Positions 8,601 to 16,165 are shown, counted from the stretch's first letter. The stretch is 34,648 nucleotides of DNA from Paraburkholderia bannensis NBRC 103871 (GCF_000685015.1 NZ_BAYA01000054.1:1-34648); one strand, 5' to 3'. The notes: generated from the sequence alone by a model not told the origin. A program made the numbers and translations.

Positions 8601-10507
8601 GCGGCCCGGCGAGCTTCCGCAGCGGCGACCAGCCGGTGATCGACATGATCGCCTTCAATCAGGGCAACGCCGACGTCGATGCGCAATGGACGGTGAGCGG
8701 CGCAGGCCTCTCCGTCGATCGCAAGGTCACGCTCAAGCCGGGCGCGAACTATCTGGCGTTGCCGCGCGTGGCGCTCACGCCGGGTGTCGTCGATGCCGGG
8801 CTGCGCGTGAACGGCAAGGACATGGATCGACTGCAGACCACGGTGAGCCTGGGCGCGCCGGGCTGGCTCGACCTGCGCGAAGTGCCGGTCACGCTCGACA
8901 CGAATCCGAAGCCGCTCGCGCTCGCGCCCGATGCGCAGGACGTGCGCGTGCGCCTCGTCGCGAACGGCACGAGCCAGTTTGCGCGCGTCGCTGACGATCT
9001 CATCGAGTATCCGTATGGCTGCGCCGAGCAGACGTCGAGCCGCCTGATCCCGCTCGCGCTCGCGCATGACGTGATGGGCCGCGATGGCGACGGCGCCGGG
9101 CCGCAGAGCACGACGCAGGGCATCGAGGCGCGTCTGCGCAACCAGCGTCAGCGTCTGGCGCTGCTGGCAGGCATCAATGGCGCATTCGGCTGGTGGGGCG
9201 ACACCACCGGAGGCAGTGCGTTCATCACGGCCTACGCGTATTACGCGGACTGGCTCGCGAGCCGCAGCCTCGGCATTACGCTGCCGGACAGCAACTGGCA
9301 GCACGCGCTCGACGTCTACCGCGACGAAGGCGCGAAAGAGCCGCTGCTGCATCGCGCGCTCGCGCTCTGGCTGCTTCAGCAGATGGGCCTGCCGGTCGCG
9401 ACGCCGGTGTCGGGCGTCGCGGGGCAGCTCGCGCAACAGGCATCGACGATGTTCGATCAGGACGTCAAAGCATCGCGCGACAACTACGGCATCGAGGACA
9501 GTCTCGTGTTCGCCGCGCCTGATTCGCCGCGCGGCCTGCAAGTGGCGGCGATTTTGACGGCCTACACGGCGCACGCCACCAACGCGAGCCTGCCGGAAGG
9601 CTTCGAACCGCTTGCCGCGCGCGCCCGCGCTTCGCTGATGACCAACCCGACGCCGCTGATCCAGAGCCTGCTGGCGATGGCGGGCGACGCGGGCACGCCG
9701 GTCGATGCGAACGCGGTGCTGGCGCAAAGCAGCGCGTCATATCCGACGGTCGACCGCGCGCTCACACTGCTGTGGCTGCGCAAGGCGATGGCCGGTTCGC
9801 GCAGCGGCGACGCCGCGCAAGCGCTGCCGACGCTGCAAGGCGCGGGCTGGACGCGCACGACGACGCCCACGGGCGCGAATCTGTGGAAGTGGACGGGCAC
9901 GGCGCTGCCGACGTCGATCGATGTGGGCGCAACGCGCCCGGATGTCGCCGCGCTGGTGTCGTATCGCAGCCGCGCGGTGCAGGCGAGCCGCCTGCCGGTG
10001 AAGATCGAGCGCACGTTCTATCGACTCGATCCGGTTGCGGCGAAGACCGACGCGGACAAGGCCGAAGGCCACTTCACATTCGAGGCGCATCGCGTGAAGG
10101 CGGGTGACGCCATCGACAGCAACGCGCTTTATGTCGACGAAGTCACGCTCACGCCGCAGGACAAATCGGCGCTGCATTACGGCCTGCTCGACGTGCCGCT
10201 GCCGCCGGGCGGTTCGGTGGAAGCGACGAGCTGGGGCGTCAGCATCGACGGCCTGCCGGGTGCGGGCGAGGGCGGCAGTGGCCCGCAGCCATTCGCGCGC
10301 GCGGCCAGCTACGAGATGGGCGACCTGAGCTATCACCAGCCCGTGCCGCTGCTCGACCGTCCGGTCGCGCTGCGCCAGCTCGTGCGCTTCGCGCTGCCGG
10401 GCACCTTCACGATGCCGCCGGCGCGCTACTTCCGCATGTATCAGCCGGAGCAGAAGGCGTACGAAGGCGGCCGCAGCGACCGTATGAACACGCTGCGCAT
10501 CGAGTGA
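5630..10507 (+). CDS. yfaS: Bacterial alpha-2-macroglobulin, YfaS type, with intact thioester motif
   Basis: A periplasmic protease-trapping macroglobulin of 1625 aa if started at 5630 (the ATGA overlap); 5642 is an alternative. A Sec-type signal ends near A-W-A-D-D; there is no clear lipobox, unlike the YfhM/ECAM type. An odd extra hydrophobic segment (residues 5-20) precedes the main signal core. Macroglobulin domains include T-D-R-P-L-Y-R-P-G-D-T-V near residue 388 and D-K-P-V-Y-Q-P-G-E near 825. An Arg/Gly-rich exposed stretch at about 900-930 is the likely bait region. The A2M core (M-P-D-A-L-A-R-W-R-V-T) lies near 950. The thioester is Y-P-Y-G-C1131-A-E-Q1134-T-S-S. The thioester would covalently trap a protease after bait cleavage. 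A 14-codon Ser/Asn repeat lies at residues 628-641. Confidence 0.93.
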   Translation: MSAAMQRLLVAMLSFVMFFSRAPKISDRKNRARASTHVAASFATFSAACALLLGAGLTPAWADDDPAQQNIDANATLGAPNPSGYDGQVVQGQPFFLLSDASYGSNQLAQVRLEAPGREFQSELEGYGGADIVVYKVPNPLAFLKAQKNLHRLNIKPNYQGEGLANTLAYLWDRWLSDARRAWQRVLSFATRSKVTEAKPEFKLGDQVSAPTHFEPESHFAPLRGYDLVTRFRYPIWNAKTIQPPKGVNLAGSSSNFIEASSGNVMIPVGKLQPGLYLVEAMIGNYRAHTLLFVSDTVAVVKASSNGLLVWTTRRDNGKPVPNTEVNWTDGVGVLQSGSTGADGALVLDHVSPERSYVIGSDPQGGVFVSENFYYDSEIYNTKIYSVTDRPLYRPGDTVHVKFIGRTFQSANQSTAPAAAQLKLDVIDPNGAPIATRNVDFASETGGETTFTLPSTAQGGGYTLRFDYNGDSYGGAFRVAEYVKPHFDVNLTMDKSDYATGDTPKGKIALRYPDGKPVKNGKVSVTLRAQKVAIVDGELNYSGLFPVKLEQQELETDSDGNATLTLPAAKEPSRYALTLFAQDGAAYRVRVSREVLIARGATPYRLSTAKSFSQPHERVTFSLAALANSNSSNSSSSNSSSAPTAHKPAKWEWTRLESQTKSEGTLPAPGADGRVSFPLQFDEPGSYMLSVKDDAGNLLAAASHWVAGDGLKAIPGSVEIVFDRDRYQIGDTAEALITFPYPVDDALLTLERDSVEARALLSKGADWLSLTRVAPTQWKARIKVGPEFAPNMTFSVLYVHDGEYVFQNAGIVVAKPSIDLSVKSDKPVYQPGETVTLDLGSALAGKPLPAHLTVSVVDEMVYVLQPEIAPNISDFFYHPRRNNVRTTSSLSFITYDLALSAMRGAPGGPQRGQYNERGVKVLERPRRDDIDTAAWQADLQTDANGHARMTFRMPDALARWRVTVRAISADGTVGQRTAYVRSDKPLYLKWSGPASFRSGDQPVIDMIAFNQGNADVDAQWTVSGAGLSVDRKVTLKPGANYLALPRVALTPGVVDAGLRVNGKDMDRLQTTVSLGAPGWLDLREVPVTLDTNPKPLALAPDAQDVRVRLVANGTSQFARVADDLIEYPYGCAEQTSSRLIPLALAHDVMGRDGDGAGPQSTTQGIEARLRNQRQRLALLAGINGAFGWWGDTTGGSAFITAYAYYADWLASRSLGITLPDSNWQHALDVYRDEGAKEPLLHRALALWLLQQMGLPVATPVSGVAGQLAQQASTMFDQDVKASRDNYGIEDSLVFAAPDSPRGLQVAAILTAYTAHATNASLPEGFEPLAARARASLMTNPTPLIQSLLAMAGDAGTPVDANAVLAQSSASYPTVDRALTLLWLRKAMAGSRSGDAAQALPTLQGAGWTRTTTPTGANLWKWTGTALPTSIDVGATRPDVAALVSYRSRAVQASRLPVKIERTFYRLDPVAAKTDADKAEGHFTFEAHRVKAGDAIDSNALYVDEVTLTPQDKSALHYGLLDVPLPPGGSVEATSWGVSIDGLPGAGEGGSGPQPFARAASYEMGDLSYHQPVPLLDRPVALRQLVRFALPGTFTMPPARYFRMYQPEQKAYEGGRSDRMNTLRIE
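7511..7552 (+). repeat. AGC/AAT codon microsatellite inside the macroglobulin gene
   Basis: Fourteen consecutive codons are Asn or Ser only, written almost entirely with AGC and AAT. They encode a Ser/Asn linker (residues 628-641) between macroglobulin domains. The repetitive triplets favour slippage in whole codons, so length variation would stay in frame. Confidence 0.85.
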
Positions 10508-10514
10508 GGGCGAG

Positions 10515-12224
10515 GTGAGGGCGCGTATCGTCGGACGGGCTGTGGCGTGGCTGCTTGCGATGGTGTTCGCAGGCAGCGCCGCGAGCGCGCAGGCGGCATC
10601 GGCATCGACGTTGCGCTTTGCGTGGCTGCGCGACGGCAGCGCGCGCCTGTGGACGTTCGACGCGAACGAACCGGTTGCGCCCGGTGCGCCCGCTCCCGGC
10701 GAAGCGCTGCCCGCGACGCTGGACACGCAACTGGGCAGCGTGTGGAAGCTGTTCGTCTACGCGTATCTCGTCGACCGGCAGATTGCCGCGCCCGACTATC
10801 AATGCGAAGGCGGCGACCGCGAAGAGGTGTACTGCTGCATGACGGGCGGCCACATCGACCGCGACCGTGCGCTGGTGCAGTCGTGCGGCCTTTTTTTCGA
10901 GCCGCACCGCCTGCAACTCGATCCTGCCGGATGGCGGCAATACTGGCGCGCGCGTAAAGCGCCCGCCTGGTTGCAGGATCTATACGCGTTGCGCCCCGAG
11001 AAGCGCGTGCGCGTCGAAGAACTGCTCGCGGCGCTGCAATCGATTCCTGCGCGCGCCCGCGACGATACTGGCAACACGCTGGTCTCGGTCGTCACGAGCG
11101 GACGCGGCGAAGGCACGGTGTCGCTCTACGGCAGCCTGTTGCGCGCCAAGACCTGGACGATGCCCGATACGTCGGGCGGCTACGAAGGGGGCGCTGCGGG
11201 CTGGCTCGCCGACGGCACCCCGGTGTGGCTGGGCGGACGCGGCGGCAGCGTACGCGTGCTGGCGGCTGCGGCGCCGCGCATCGCGCCGCTCGTCGCGCAA
11301 AGCACGGTCGCCGACGACCGCGCATGCGTGAGCGTCGAATTCTTTTCTCGATATCCGATACGAAACGTCTTCGATACGCGCGCCGGTGGCCGTCCGGTGC
11401 AGCCGGGGCTGCTTGACGGCGCGTTCAGTGTCGCATTCGAGAACGGCAATTCCCTGCCCATCGAAAGTCACGGCGACATGCGGCTCGATCGCGCTGACGA
11501 CGGCAAGCTGCACATCGTCGGGCGCTTCGGCATGAACGACTACATCGCGCGCGTGGTCGAGCGCGAGGGCGACACGGCGCAGCCGCAGGCGGCGCGCGCG
11601 CTGGCCGTGGCCGCGCGCAGCTACCTCGTGCAGAACGCGGGGCGCGAGCGCGGCTGCTACGACATCGACGACAGCAGCCGCACCCAGCGCGTGTTGCCGC
11701 GCCCGCCGCGCGCCGCATCGCGCAACGCCGCCGACTTTACCGATGGACTCGTGCTCGCGGGCGTGAGCGTGCAGTTCCACCACGACAAGGCTGCGCCTGG
11801 GCAGATGAGCTGGCTCGACGCCAGGGCGGCTGCGCAGCGCGGGCTCGCTTTCGACGCGATCCTGGCGCGCACCTGGCCGCAGGCCACGCTCACGTCGTTC
11901 GCGAGTCCGCTGGCGGGCGATTGCGCGCCGGTGCTCGGCGCACGCGAGTGGCTTGGCCGCCAGGCGCCGCTCTGGGCACGCCGGCTCGCGAACGAGCCAG
12001 GTTATGAGGAACCCGAACTACCGGCGGTGTGCGAAGTCACCTCGGGCCGACCTTACGCGGACGCCGGACGCAACCGTGTCTATATCGGGCGCCTGCGATC
12101 CGACGACGACCGCATCGCGCTCACGCACGAATATCTGCATCTGGCGTTCGCGCATCACCCGCGCGGCCAGGACGAGACGTTCATCGAGCAGACCGCGCGC
12201 AAGCTGATTCTCACAGGAAGTTGA
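10515..12224 (+). CDS. yfaQ: DUF2300 secreted protein (YfaQ-like) with PBP/beta-lactamase-like, SpoIID-like and HExxH motifs
   Basis: A secreted protein of 569 aa, GTG start, signal peptide ending near A-S-A-Q-A-A (about residue 28). Three regions can be seen. First, L-G-S75-V-W-K78-L-F, S123-C-G and A-K212-T-W-T lie in the order and spacing (48 and 137 residues from the Ser) of class D beta-lactamase/penicillin-binding folds. Second, residues about 330-470 resemble SpoIID/LytB: M-N-D-Y-I-A-R-V-V-E-R-E, then A-R-A-L-A-V-A-A-R-S-Y, then Y-D-I-D-D-S-S-R-T-Q. Third, the C-terminal T-H538-E-Y-L-H542 is an HExxH metal-binding motif with D-E-T-F-I-E-Q following. The family is officially uncharacterised; a role in binding or remodelling peptidoglycan is inferred. 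It starts 8 bases after the macroglobulin stop and its own stop abuts the next ATG. Confidence 0.85.
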   Translation: MRARIVGRAVAWLLAMVFAGSAASAQAASASTLRFAWLRDGSARLWTFDANEPVAPGAPAPGEALPATLDTQLGSVWKLFVYAYLVDRQIAAPDYQCEGGDREEVYCCMTGGHIDRDRALVQSCGLFFEPHRLQLDPAGWRQYWRARKAPAWLQDLYALRPEKRVRVEELLAALQSIPARARDDTGNTLVSVVTSGRGEGTVSLYGSLLRAKTWTMPDTSGGYEGGAAGWLADGTPVWLGGRGGSVRVLAAAAPRIAPLVAQSTVADDRACVSVEFFSRYPIRNVFDTRAGGRPVQPGLLDGAFSVAFENGNSLPIESHGDMRLDRADDGKLHIVGRFGMNDYIARVVEREGDTAQPQAARALAVAARSYLVQNAGRERGCYDIDDSSRTQRVLPRPPRAASRNAADFTDGLVLAGVSVQFHHDKAAPGQMSWLDARAAAQRGLAFDAILARTWPQATLTSFASPLAGDCAPVLGAREWLGRQAPLWARRLANEPGYEEPELPAVCEVTSGRPYADAGRNRVYIGRLRSDDDRIALTHEYLHLAFAHHPRGQDETFIEQTARKLILTGS

Positions 12225-13085
12225 ATGACGATGAAACCGTTCGGGCAAGCCTTCGCTTTTGCCGCCGCACTGGCCTGCACGTGCGCAATGACGTTCGCCA
12301 GCGGCAGTGCGCTGGCTGCTGGCGACGCCGCATCGGATGCGGGCGGCGGCGCGCTCGCACGCATGACCGGTGCGTTCAACGGCTGGCGACACAGCGGCCT
12401 CACGAATGAAGGCGAGCAATATGTTGCCGCTTATCCGCGCCCGCCCGTCGATCGCGGCTCGCAGCGCTTTCGCACGCTGATCGAAGGGCAGTTGAAGCAC
12501 GTCGATCCGCACGCGCGCCGTCCGCCCACGCTCGTCATCAACGGCAATGCGACGCCGCTGTATACCGACGAACAGGGCTGGTTCGCGCGTCCCTGGGCGT
12601 TCGGAGCGGGATCGAACAGCGTCGAGATCATCTCGCCCGATGGCACGAAGCATCAGCGCATGCAGTTCTACGAAGCAGACCGCACCAAGCCGCAAGCGAA
12701 GCTGCGCGCGATCGTGACGTGGGACGATCCCCATGCGCAGGTCGACCTGCATGTCATCACGCCCGATGGGCTGCACGCGTTCTTCGGGAATCCGATCCTG
12801 GAGGACGGCAGCGGCTTCGACGTCGATTCCGTGGACGGCGCGGGGCCGGGCATCTTTTCGTCGGCGGCGCCCGAGCACGGAACCTGGCTATTCTTCCTGA
12901 ATTACTGGGGCAATTTCGATTCAACCGGCTATAACTTCGACGCCCACGCACACGACCGCGACGTCATCACCGCCACGCTCACGCTCGTGTTCAACGAGAA
13001 CACGCCAAACGAGCGCCGCGAAACGCGGGTCGTGCCGCTGCGCAAGATCGGCGACCTCGTGCTCGTGAAGAGCGAACGGCTTTGA
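12225..13085 (+). CDS. yfaP: DUF2135 family secreted protein (YfaP-like), copy 1
   Basis: A protein of 286 aa with a signal peptide ending near S-A-L-A-A (about residue 32). A beta-rich N-terminal part (N-G-W-R, then T-L-V-I-N-G-N-A-T-P) is followed by the DUF2135 core: V-T-W-D-D, V-D-L-H-V-I-T-P-D-G (173-182), F-D-V-D, I-F-S-S-A-A-P-E-H-G-T-W, and the end P-L-R-K-I-G-D-L-V-L-V-K. The ATG directly follows the DUF2300 stop with AGGAAG 4 bases upstream; the ATG at 12231 is better spaced from that site and is an alternative start. The last gene of the P. aeruginosa mag operon, magF, is a member of this family as I recall. The biochemical role is unknown, and a partner or anchor of the macroglobulin is inferred. 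Confidence 0.82.
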   Translation: MTMKPFGQAFAFAAALACTCAMTFASGSALAAGDAASDAGGGALARMTGAFNGWRHSGLTNEGEQYVAAYPRPPVDRGSQRFRTLIEGQLKHVDPHARRPPTLVINGNATPLYTDEQGWFARPWAFGAGSNSVEIISPDGTKHQRMQFYEADRTKPQAKLRAIVTWDDPHAQVDLHVITPDGLHAFFGNPILEDGSGFDVDSVDGAGPGIFSSAAPEHGTWLFFLNYWGNFDSTGYNFDAHAHDRDVITATLTLVFNENTPNERRETRVVPLRKIGDLVLVKSERL

Positions 13086-13126
13086 ACGCGCCACGGCAAC
13101 CTGAGCCCACGAACAGGCGAACCCAC

Positions 13127-13927
13127 ATGAATGCGATCCGGCTCCAACATCGATCCGCGCGCCACGGCCTGGCCGCTCTCGCGCTGGCTTTTTGCGTGAG
13201 CGCCGCGTATGCCGACACCATCGATTTCAGCGCGCCGATCAACGGCTGGCGCAACTCGGCGGGCGACGAAGCGCGTTATACGCAGGATGTCCACTATCCG
13301 GCCGTGGCGGTGAGCACGCCCGAAGGCCAGAGCGCGAACGCGCTGATCGCCGGGCACATCAAGTCATCGCCGAAAGCGAAGGCCGGCACCTCGGTGGGCA
13401 CGCTGATCGTGAACGGCACGCCCATGCCGCAACGTATCGAGGAAGACGGCACGTTTTCGCGGCCGTTTGCATTCGGTGCGGGCAGCAACGGCGTGGAGCT
13501 GCGCTCGGCGGACGGCACGCGCAAGCGCGTGCAGTTCTACGATGCCTACGCGAACAAGACGCACGCGCGCCTGCGTATCGTGCTGGCGTGGGACACCGAT
13601 GGCACCGATCTCGACCTGCACGTGGTCTCGCCCGATGGCGTGCACACGTTCTACGCCGACCGCGTGGCGCCGAACGGCGGTGCGCTCGACGTGGACGTGA
13701 CGACGGGCTACGGGCCGGAGATCTATTCGAGCGCCGCGCCGCTGCATGGCACGTATCTGGTCTACGTGAACTACTACGGCAGCGGCAACAGCGGCAGCGA
13801 CATGACGGTGGCGCAAGTCACCATCATCACCGACGAAGGCACGCCGAACGAAAAGAGCGAGACGGTTCGCGCGCCGATGCGCAAGGCGGGGGAACTGACG
13901 CTCGTGAAGCGCTTCACGATTCCCTGA
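13127..13927 (+). CDS. yfaP: DUF2135 family secreted protein (YfaP-like), copy 2
   Basis: A tandem paralogue of the preceding gene, 266 aa, with a signal peptide (A-L-A-F-C-V-S-A-A-Y-A, ending about residue 25). It shares the same blocks: N-G-W-R-N-S at the mature N terminus, G-T-L-I-V-N-G-T-P, F-G-A-G-S-N, D-L-D-L-H-V-V-S-P-D-G, I-Y-S-S-A-A-P-L-H-G-T-Y and P-M-R-K-A-G-E-L-T-L-V-K. The divergence is clear, so the duplication is not recent. The start at 13127 is preferred over a TTG overlapping the previous stop because it has an AGGCGA element and places the signal peptide correctly. It is the last gene of the operon. The next gene is convergent and only 18 bases away, with just a 5-bp hairpin (13941-13953) between. 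Confidence 0.85.
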   Translation: MNAIRLQHRSARHGLAALALAFCVSAAYADTIDFSAPINGWRNSAGDEARYTQDVHYPAVAVSTPEGQSANALIAGHIKSSPKAKAGTSVGTLIVNGTPMPQRIEEDGTFSRPFAFGAGSNGVELRSADGTRKRVQFYDAYANKTHARLRIVLAWDTDGTDLDLHVVSPDGVHTFYADRVAPNGGALDVDVTTGYGPEIYSSAAPLHGTYLVYVNYYGSGNSGSDMTVAQVTIITDEGTPNEKSETVRAPMRKAGELTLVKRFTIP

Positions 13928-13945
13928 GCGTCAGCTTGCGCGGAT

Positions 13946-14779
13946 TTAATCCGGGTTCCTGAATAAATCGTTGAGCTGGTTGCCCGGCGCTGCATTGAGG
14001 AAGCCGTCGAAGCGTCCTTCGGCCAGTGTTTCCACGGCGCGCATGAAGCCGCCCCATGCGGCGCGCGCCAGAGCGCCGCCCACGCTCACGCGCCGCACGC
14101 CCAGTTGTGCGAGTTCCTGCACCGTGAAGGGCGACACCGATCCCACCAGCACATTCACCGGCTTCGGCGCGACGGCAGCGACCACCGCGGCGATCTGCTC
14201 GCGCGTGTTGAGGCCCGGCGCGTAGAGACAGTCCGCGCCTGCCTCGGCATAGGCCTTCAGGCGCGCAATCGCATCGTCGAGGTCGGGCATGCCCACGACG
14301 AAGTTTTCCGCGCGGCCGATCAGCAGCGTGTCGCCGCCGCGTGCGTCGATGGCGCTGCGCGCCGCCTTGATGCGTTCGACGGCAACGTGCAGCGCAAAGA
14401 GCGGCGAGTCGTCGTTGCCGGTCGAGTCCTCGATGGACAGACCCGCGATGCCCGTATCGACGGCCAGTCCTACGCTTTGCGCGACACCGTCTGCATCGGC
14501 GCCAAAGCCGCTTTCGAAGTCCGCGTTGACCGGCAGGTTGGTGGCCGCGACGATCGCGCGCAGATGGGCGAGCACGGCGTCGCGCGAGACATGATTGTCC
14601 GCGAGGCCATGCGACCACGCGAAGCCCGAACTGGTCGTGGCCAGCGCCTTGAACCCCGCGCTTTCGAGGTAGCGGGCGCTGCCTGCGTCCCACGGATTCG
14701 GCACGACGAAGCAGCCCGAAGCATGCAGGGCGCGGAAGGTGGCGCGTTTTTGCGCAACGCTGGGTGGCGAAGAGGGCAT
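13946..14779 (-). CDS. Isocitrate lyase/PEP mutase superfamily protein
   Basis: A cytoplasmic protein of 277 aa with a TIM-barrel pattern of the PEP mutase/isocitrate lyase superfamily. It begins F-R-A-L-H-A-S-G-C-F-V-V-P-N-P-W-D-A-G-S-A-R, then L-A-T-T-S-S-G, N-A-D-F-E-S-G-F-G (the metal-binding strand), and I-E-D-S-T. The isocitrate lyase K-K-C-G-H loop is absent, so this is not a classical isocitrate or methylisocitrate lyase. Many such proteins are annotated as putative oxaloacetate decarboxylases or carboxyphosphonoenolpyruvate mutases without proof. The start at 14779 is set by AGGAGA 7 bases upstream. It diverges from the LacI-family gene at 15002. The substrate is unknown. Confidence 0.85.
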   Translation of the reverse strand: MPSSPPSVAQKRATFRALHASGCFVVPNPWDAGSARYLESAGFKALATTSSGFAWSHGLADNHVSRDAVLAHLRAIVAATNLPVNADFESGFGADADGVAQSVGLAVDTGIAGLSIEDSTGNDDSPLFALHVAVERIKAARSAIDARGGDTLLIGRAENFVVGMPDLDDAIARLKAYAEAGADCLYAPGLNTREQIAAVVAAVAPKPVNVLVGSVSPFTVQELAQLGVRRVSVGGALARAAWGGFMRAVETLAEGRFDGFLNAAPGNQLNDLFRNPD

Positions 14780-14923
14780 GGCGTGTCTCCTGAAGTTGTT
14801 CTGCGGATGGGGATGCAAAAACGAAGAGCGCCGTGCATTGTGCGCCAGTGCGCGCCATCGCGCTCTGGCTGTGCGCGTGTTCAGTGCGTGCTTTGTGGCG
14901 GCTCTAAGCGTGCCGTGGCCGCC

Positions 14924-14950
14924 GCGTTTTCGGGCGTTTTCGGGCGTTTG
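14924..14950. repeat. Direct repeats in the divergent promoter region
   Basis: GCGTTTTCGG is repeated twice head to tail (14924-14933, 14934-14943) and followed by a partial third copy. It lies between the divergent PEP-mutase-like and LacI-family genes, just upstream of a TATCAT (14963-14968) that could be the -10 element of the regulator gene. It may be a regulator site or a simple slippage repeat. Confidence 0.35.
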
Positions 14951-15001
14951 CGCCGCTGCCGCTATCATATGCGCTGTTCACAATTCGACCCGTTTGTCCC
15001 G

Positions 15002-16045
15002 ATGGCCAAGACCCCCGCACCGAAATCCACGCCGCCGCGCATGTCCGACGTCGCCAGCCTCGCAGGCGTGTCGAAGATGACGGTCTCGCGCGTGCTGGCG
15101 GGCCGCAGTGCCTCGGAGGCCACGCGCGTGCGCGTGCAGCGCGCAATCGACGAACTGGGCTATGTCGCGGACGCGGCGGCGGGCGCGTTGTCGTCGGGGC
15201 GTTCGTCGTTCGTCGCGGTGCTGGTGCCGTCGATGTCGAGCTCGAACTTCTCGGACACCGTGAGCGGCCTGACCGCCGTGCTGGAAGCGCAGGGGCTCGA
15301 ACTGCTGATCGGCGATACCGATTACTCGCTCGAACGCGAGGAGCGTCTCGTGCGCCAGATGCTGCGGCATCAGCCGCGCTGCATCGCGCTCACCGGCTCG
15401 CAGCACACCGAGGCCACGCGCGCGCTGCTTGCGCGCTCGGGCGTGCCGGTGGTCGAGATGTGGGATCAGCCCGCGCATCCCATCGATATGGCCGTGGGCT
15501 TTTCGAACGTGAGCGCGGCGCGCGAAATGGTGCGCTATCTGGCGGGCAAGGGGCACAAGCGCATTGGCTTTATCGGCGGGGCGAGCGAGCTGGACTGGCG
15601 CGGCCTCGACCGTCTCAAGGGCTACCAGATGGAGATGAAGGCGCTCGGGCTGGGCGAGCCGCGCGTCGTGCGCCTGGGCGATTCGCCGATCACGATGAGC
15701 CACGGCGCGCCTGCCATGAGCGCAATGCTCGAACGCTGGCCCGACACCCAGGCCGTGATGTGCGTGAGCGATATGTCTGCGTTCGGCGCGATCATGGAAT
15801 GCCAGCGGCGTGGGATCGCCGTGCCTCGCGACATCGCCATCGCGGGCTTCGGCAACTTCGAAATCGCGGCCTGCTGCCATCCGACCATCACGACGGTTTC
15901 GGTCGATGCCTACGGAATCGGGCGTCGTGCGGGCGACGCGCTGCTGGCCGCGCTCGCCGACGAGGACAGCGGGAGCGACGTCCATGCGCGTCGCACCGCC
16001 AAAACGCGCATTCAATACAGCGTGGTCGAGCGCGAAAGCGCCTGA
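15002..16045 (+). CDS. LacI-family transcriptional regulator, GntR (gluconate) subgroup-like
   Basis: A protein of 347 aa. An N-terminal helix-turn-helix (M-S-D-V-A-S-L-A-G-V-S-K-M-T-V-S-R-V-L, residues 14-32) is followed by the hinge (D-E-L-G-Y-V-A-D-A-A-A-G-A-L) and a periplasmic-binding-protein-like effector domain. It resembles E. coli GntR in several places: K-M-T-V-S-R, L-V-P-S, V-V-E-M-W-D, D-M-A-V-G-F-S-N, and V-P-R-D-I-A-I-A-G-F. A sugar-acid effector such as gluconate or xylonate is therefore inferred. An in-frame ATG at 14969 would add 11 residues; 15002 is the conventional start, though neither has a good ribosome site. It is encoded directly upstream of a sugar-acid dehydratase whose promoter region carries a GntR-type operator, so it probably represses that gene. 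Confidence 0.9.
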   Translation: MAKTPAPKSTPPRMSDVASLAGVSKMTVSRVLAGRSASEATRVRVQRAIDELGYVADAAAGALSSGRSSFVAVLVPSMSSSNFSDTVSGLTAVLEAQGLELLIGDTDYSLEREERLVRQMLRHQPRCIALTGSQHTEATRALLARSGVPVVEMWDQPAHPIDMAVGFSNVSAAREMVRYLAGKGHKRIGFIGGASELDWRGLDRLKGYQMEMKALGLGEPRVVRLGDSPITMSHGAPAMSAMLERWPDTQAVMCVSDMSAFGAIMECQRRGIAVPRDIAIAGFGNFEIAACCHPTITTVSVDAYGIGRRAGDALLAALADEDSGSDVHARRTAKTRIQYSVVERESA

Positions 16046-16149
16046 AATACAGGCTTACTGCTTCGTTGCGAGTCTTTTCGAGTTCCTTTCCGATGCCGTG
16101 ATTGTCCTGGCTGCATGAGGCCTTCGCATCGTGCTACTCTCGACCGGAG

Positions 16150-16165
16150 ATGTTATCGGTAACAC
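16150..16165. promoter_or_regulatory. GntR-type operator upstream of the dehydratase
   Basis: ATGTTA-TCGG-TAACAC is a nearly perfect dyad (TGTTA/TAACA arms exact) and matches the E. coli GntR/IdnR operator pattern ATGTTA-N4-TAACAT except for its last base. It lies 28 bases upstream of the dehydratase start and just downstream of a possible -10 (TACTCT, 16135-16140), a repressing position. The GntR-like LacI-family protein encoded immediately upstream is the obvious candidate ligand. Confidence 0.7.

Noticed and set aside
5486..9727. Very long minus-strand open frame (1413 codons) opposite the macroglobulin gene
   Set aside because: It is Arg/Ala-rich with no recognisable domain and arises from the codon bias of the real gene on the other strand.
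13082..13126. TTG start for the second DUF2135 gene overlapping the previous stop
   Set aside because: The resulting N terminus is hydrophilic and Pro-rich; the ATG at 13127 begins a proper signal peptide.
13946..14779. Phosphonate (PEP mutase) enzyme linked to the phn operon
   Set aside because: It lies about 14 kb away with unrelated genes between, and lacks features that would single out phosphonopyruvate chemistry.
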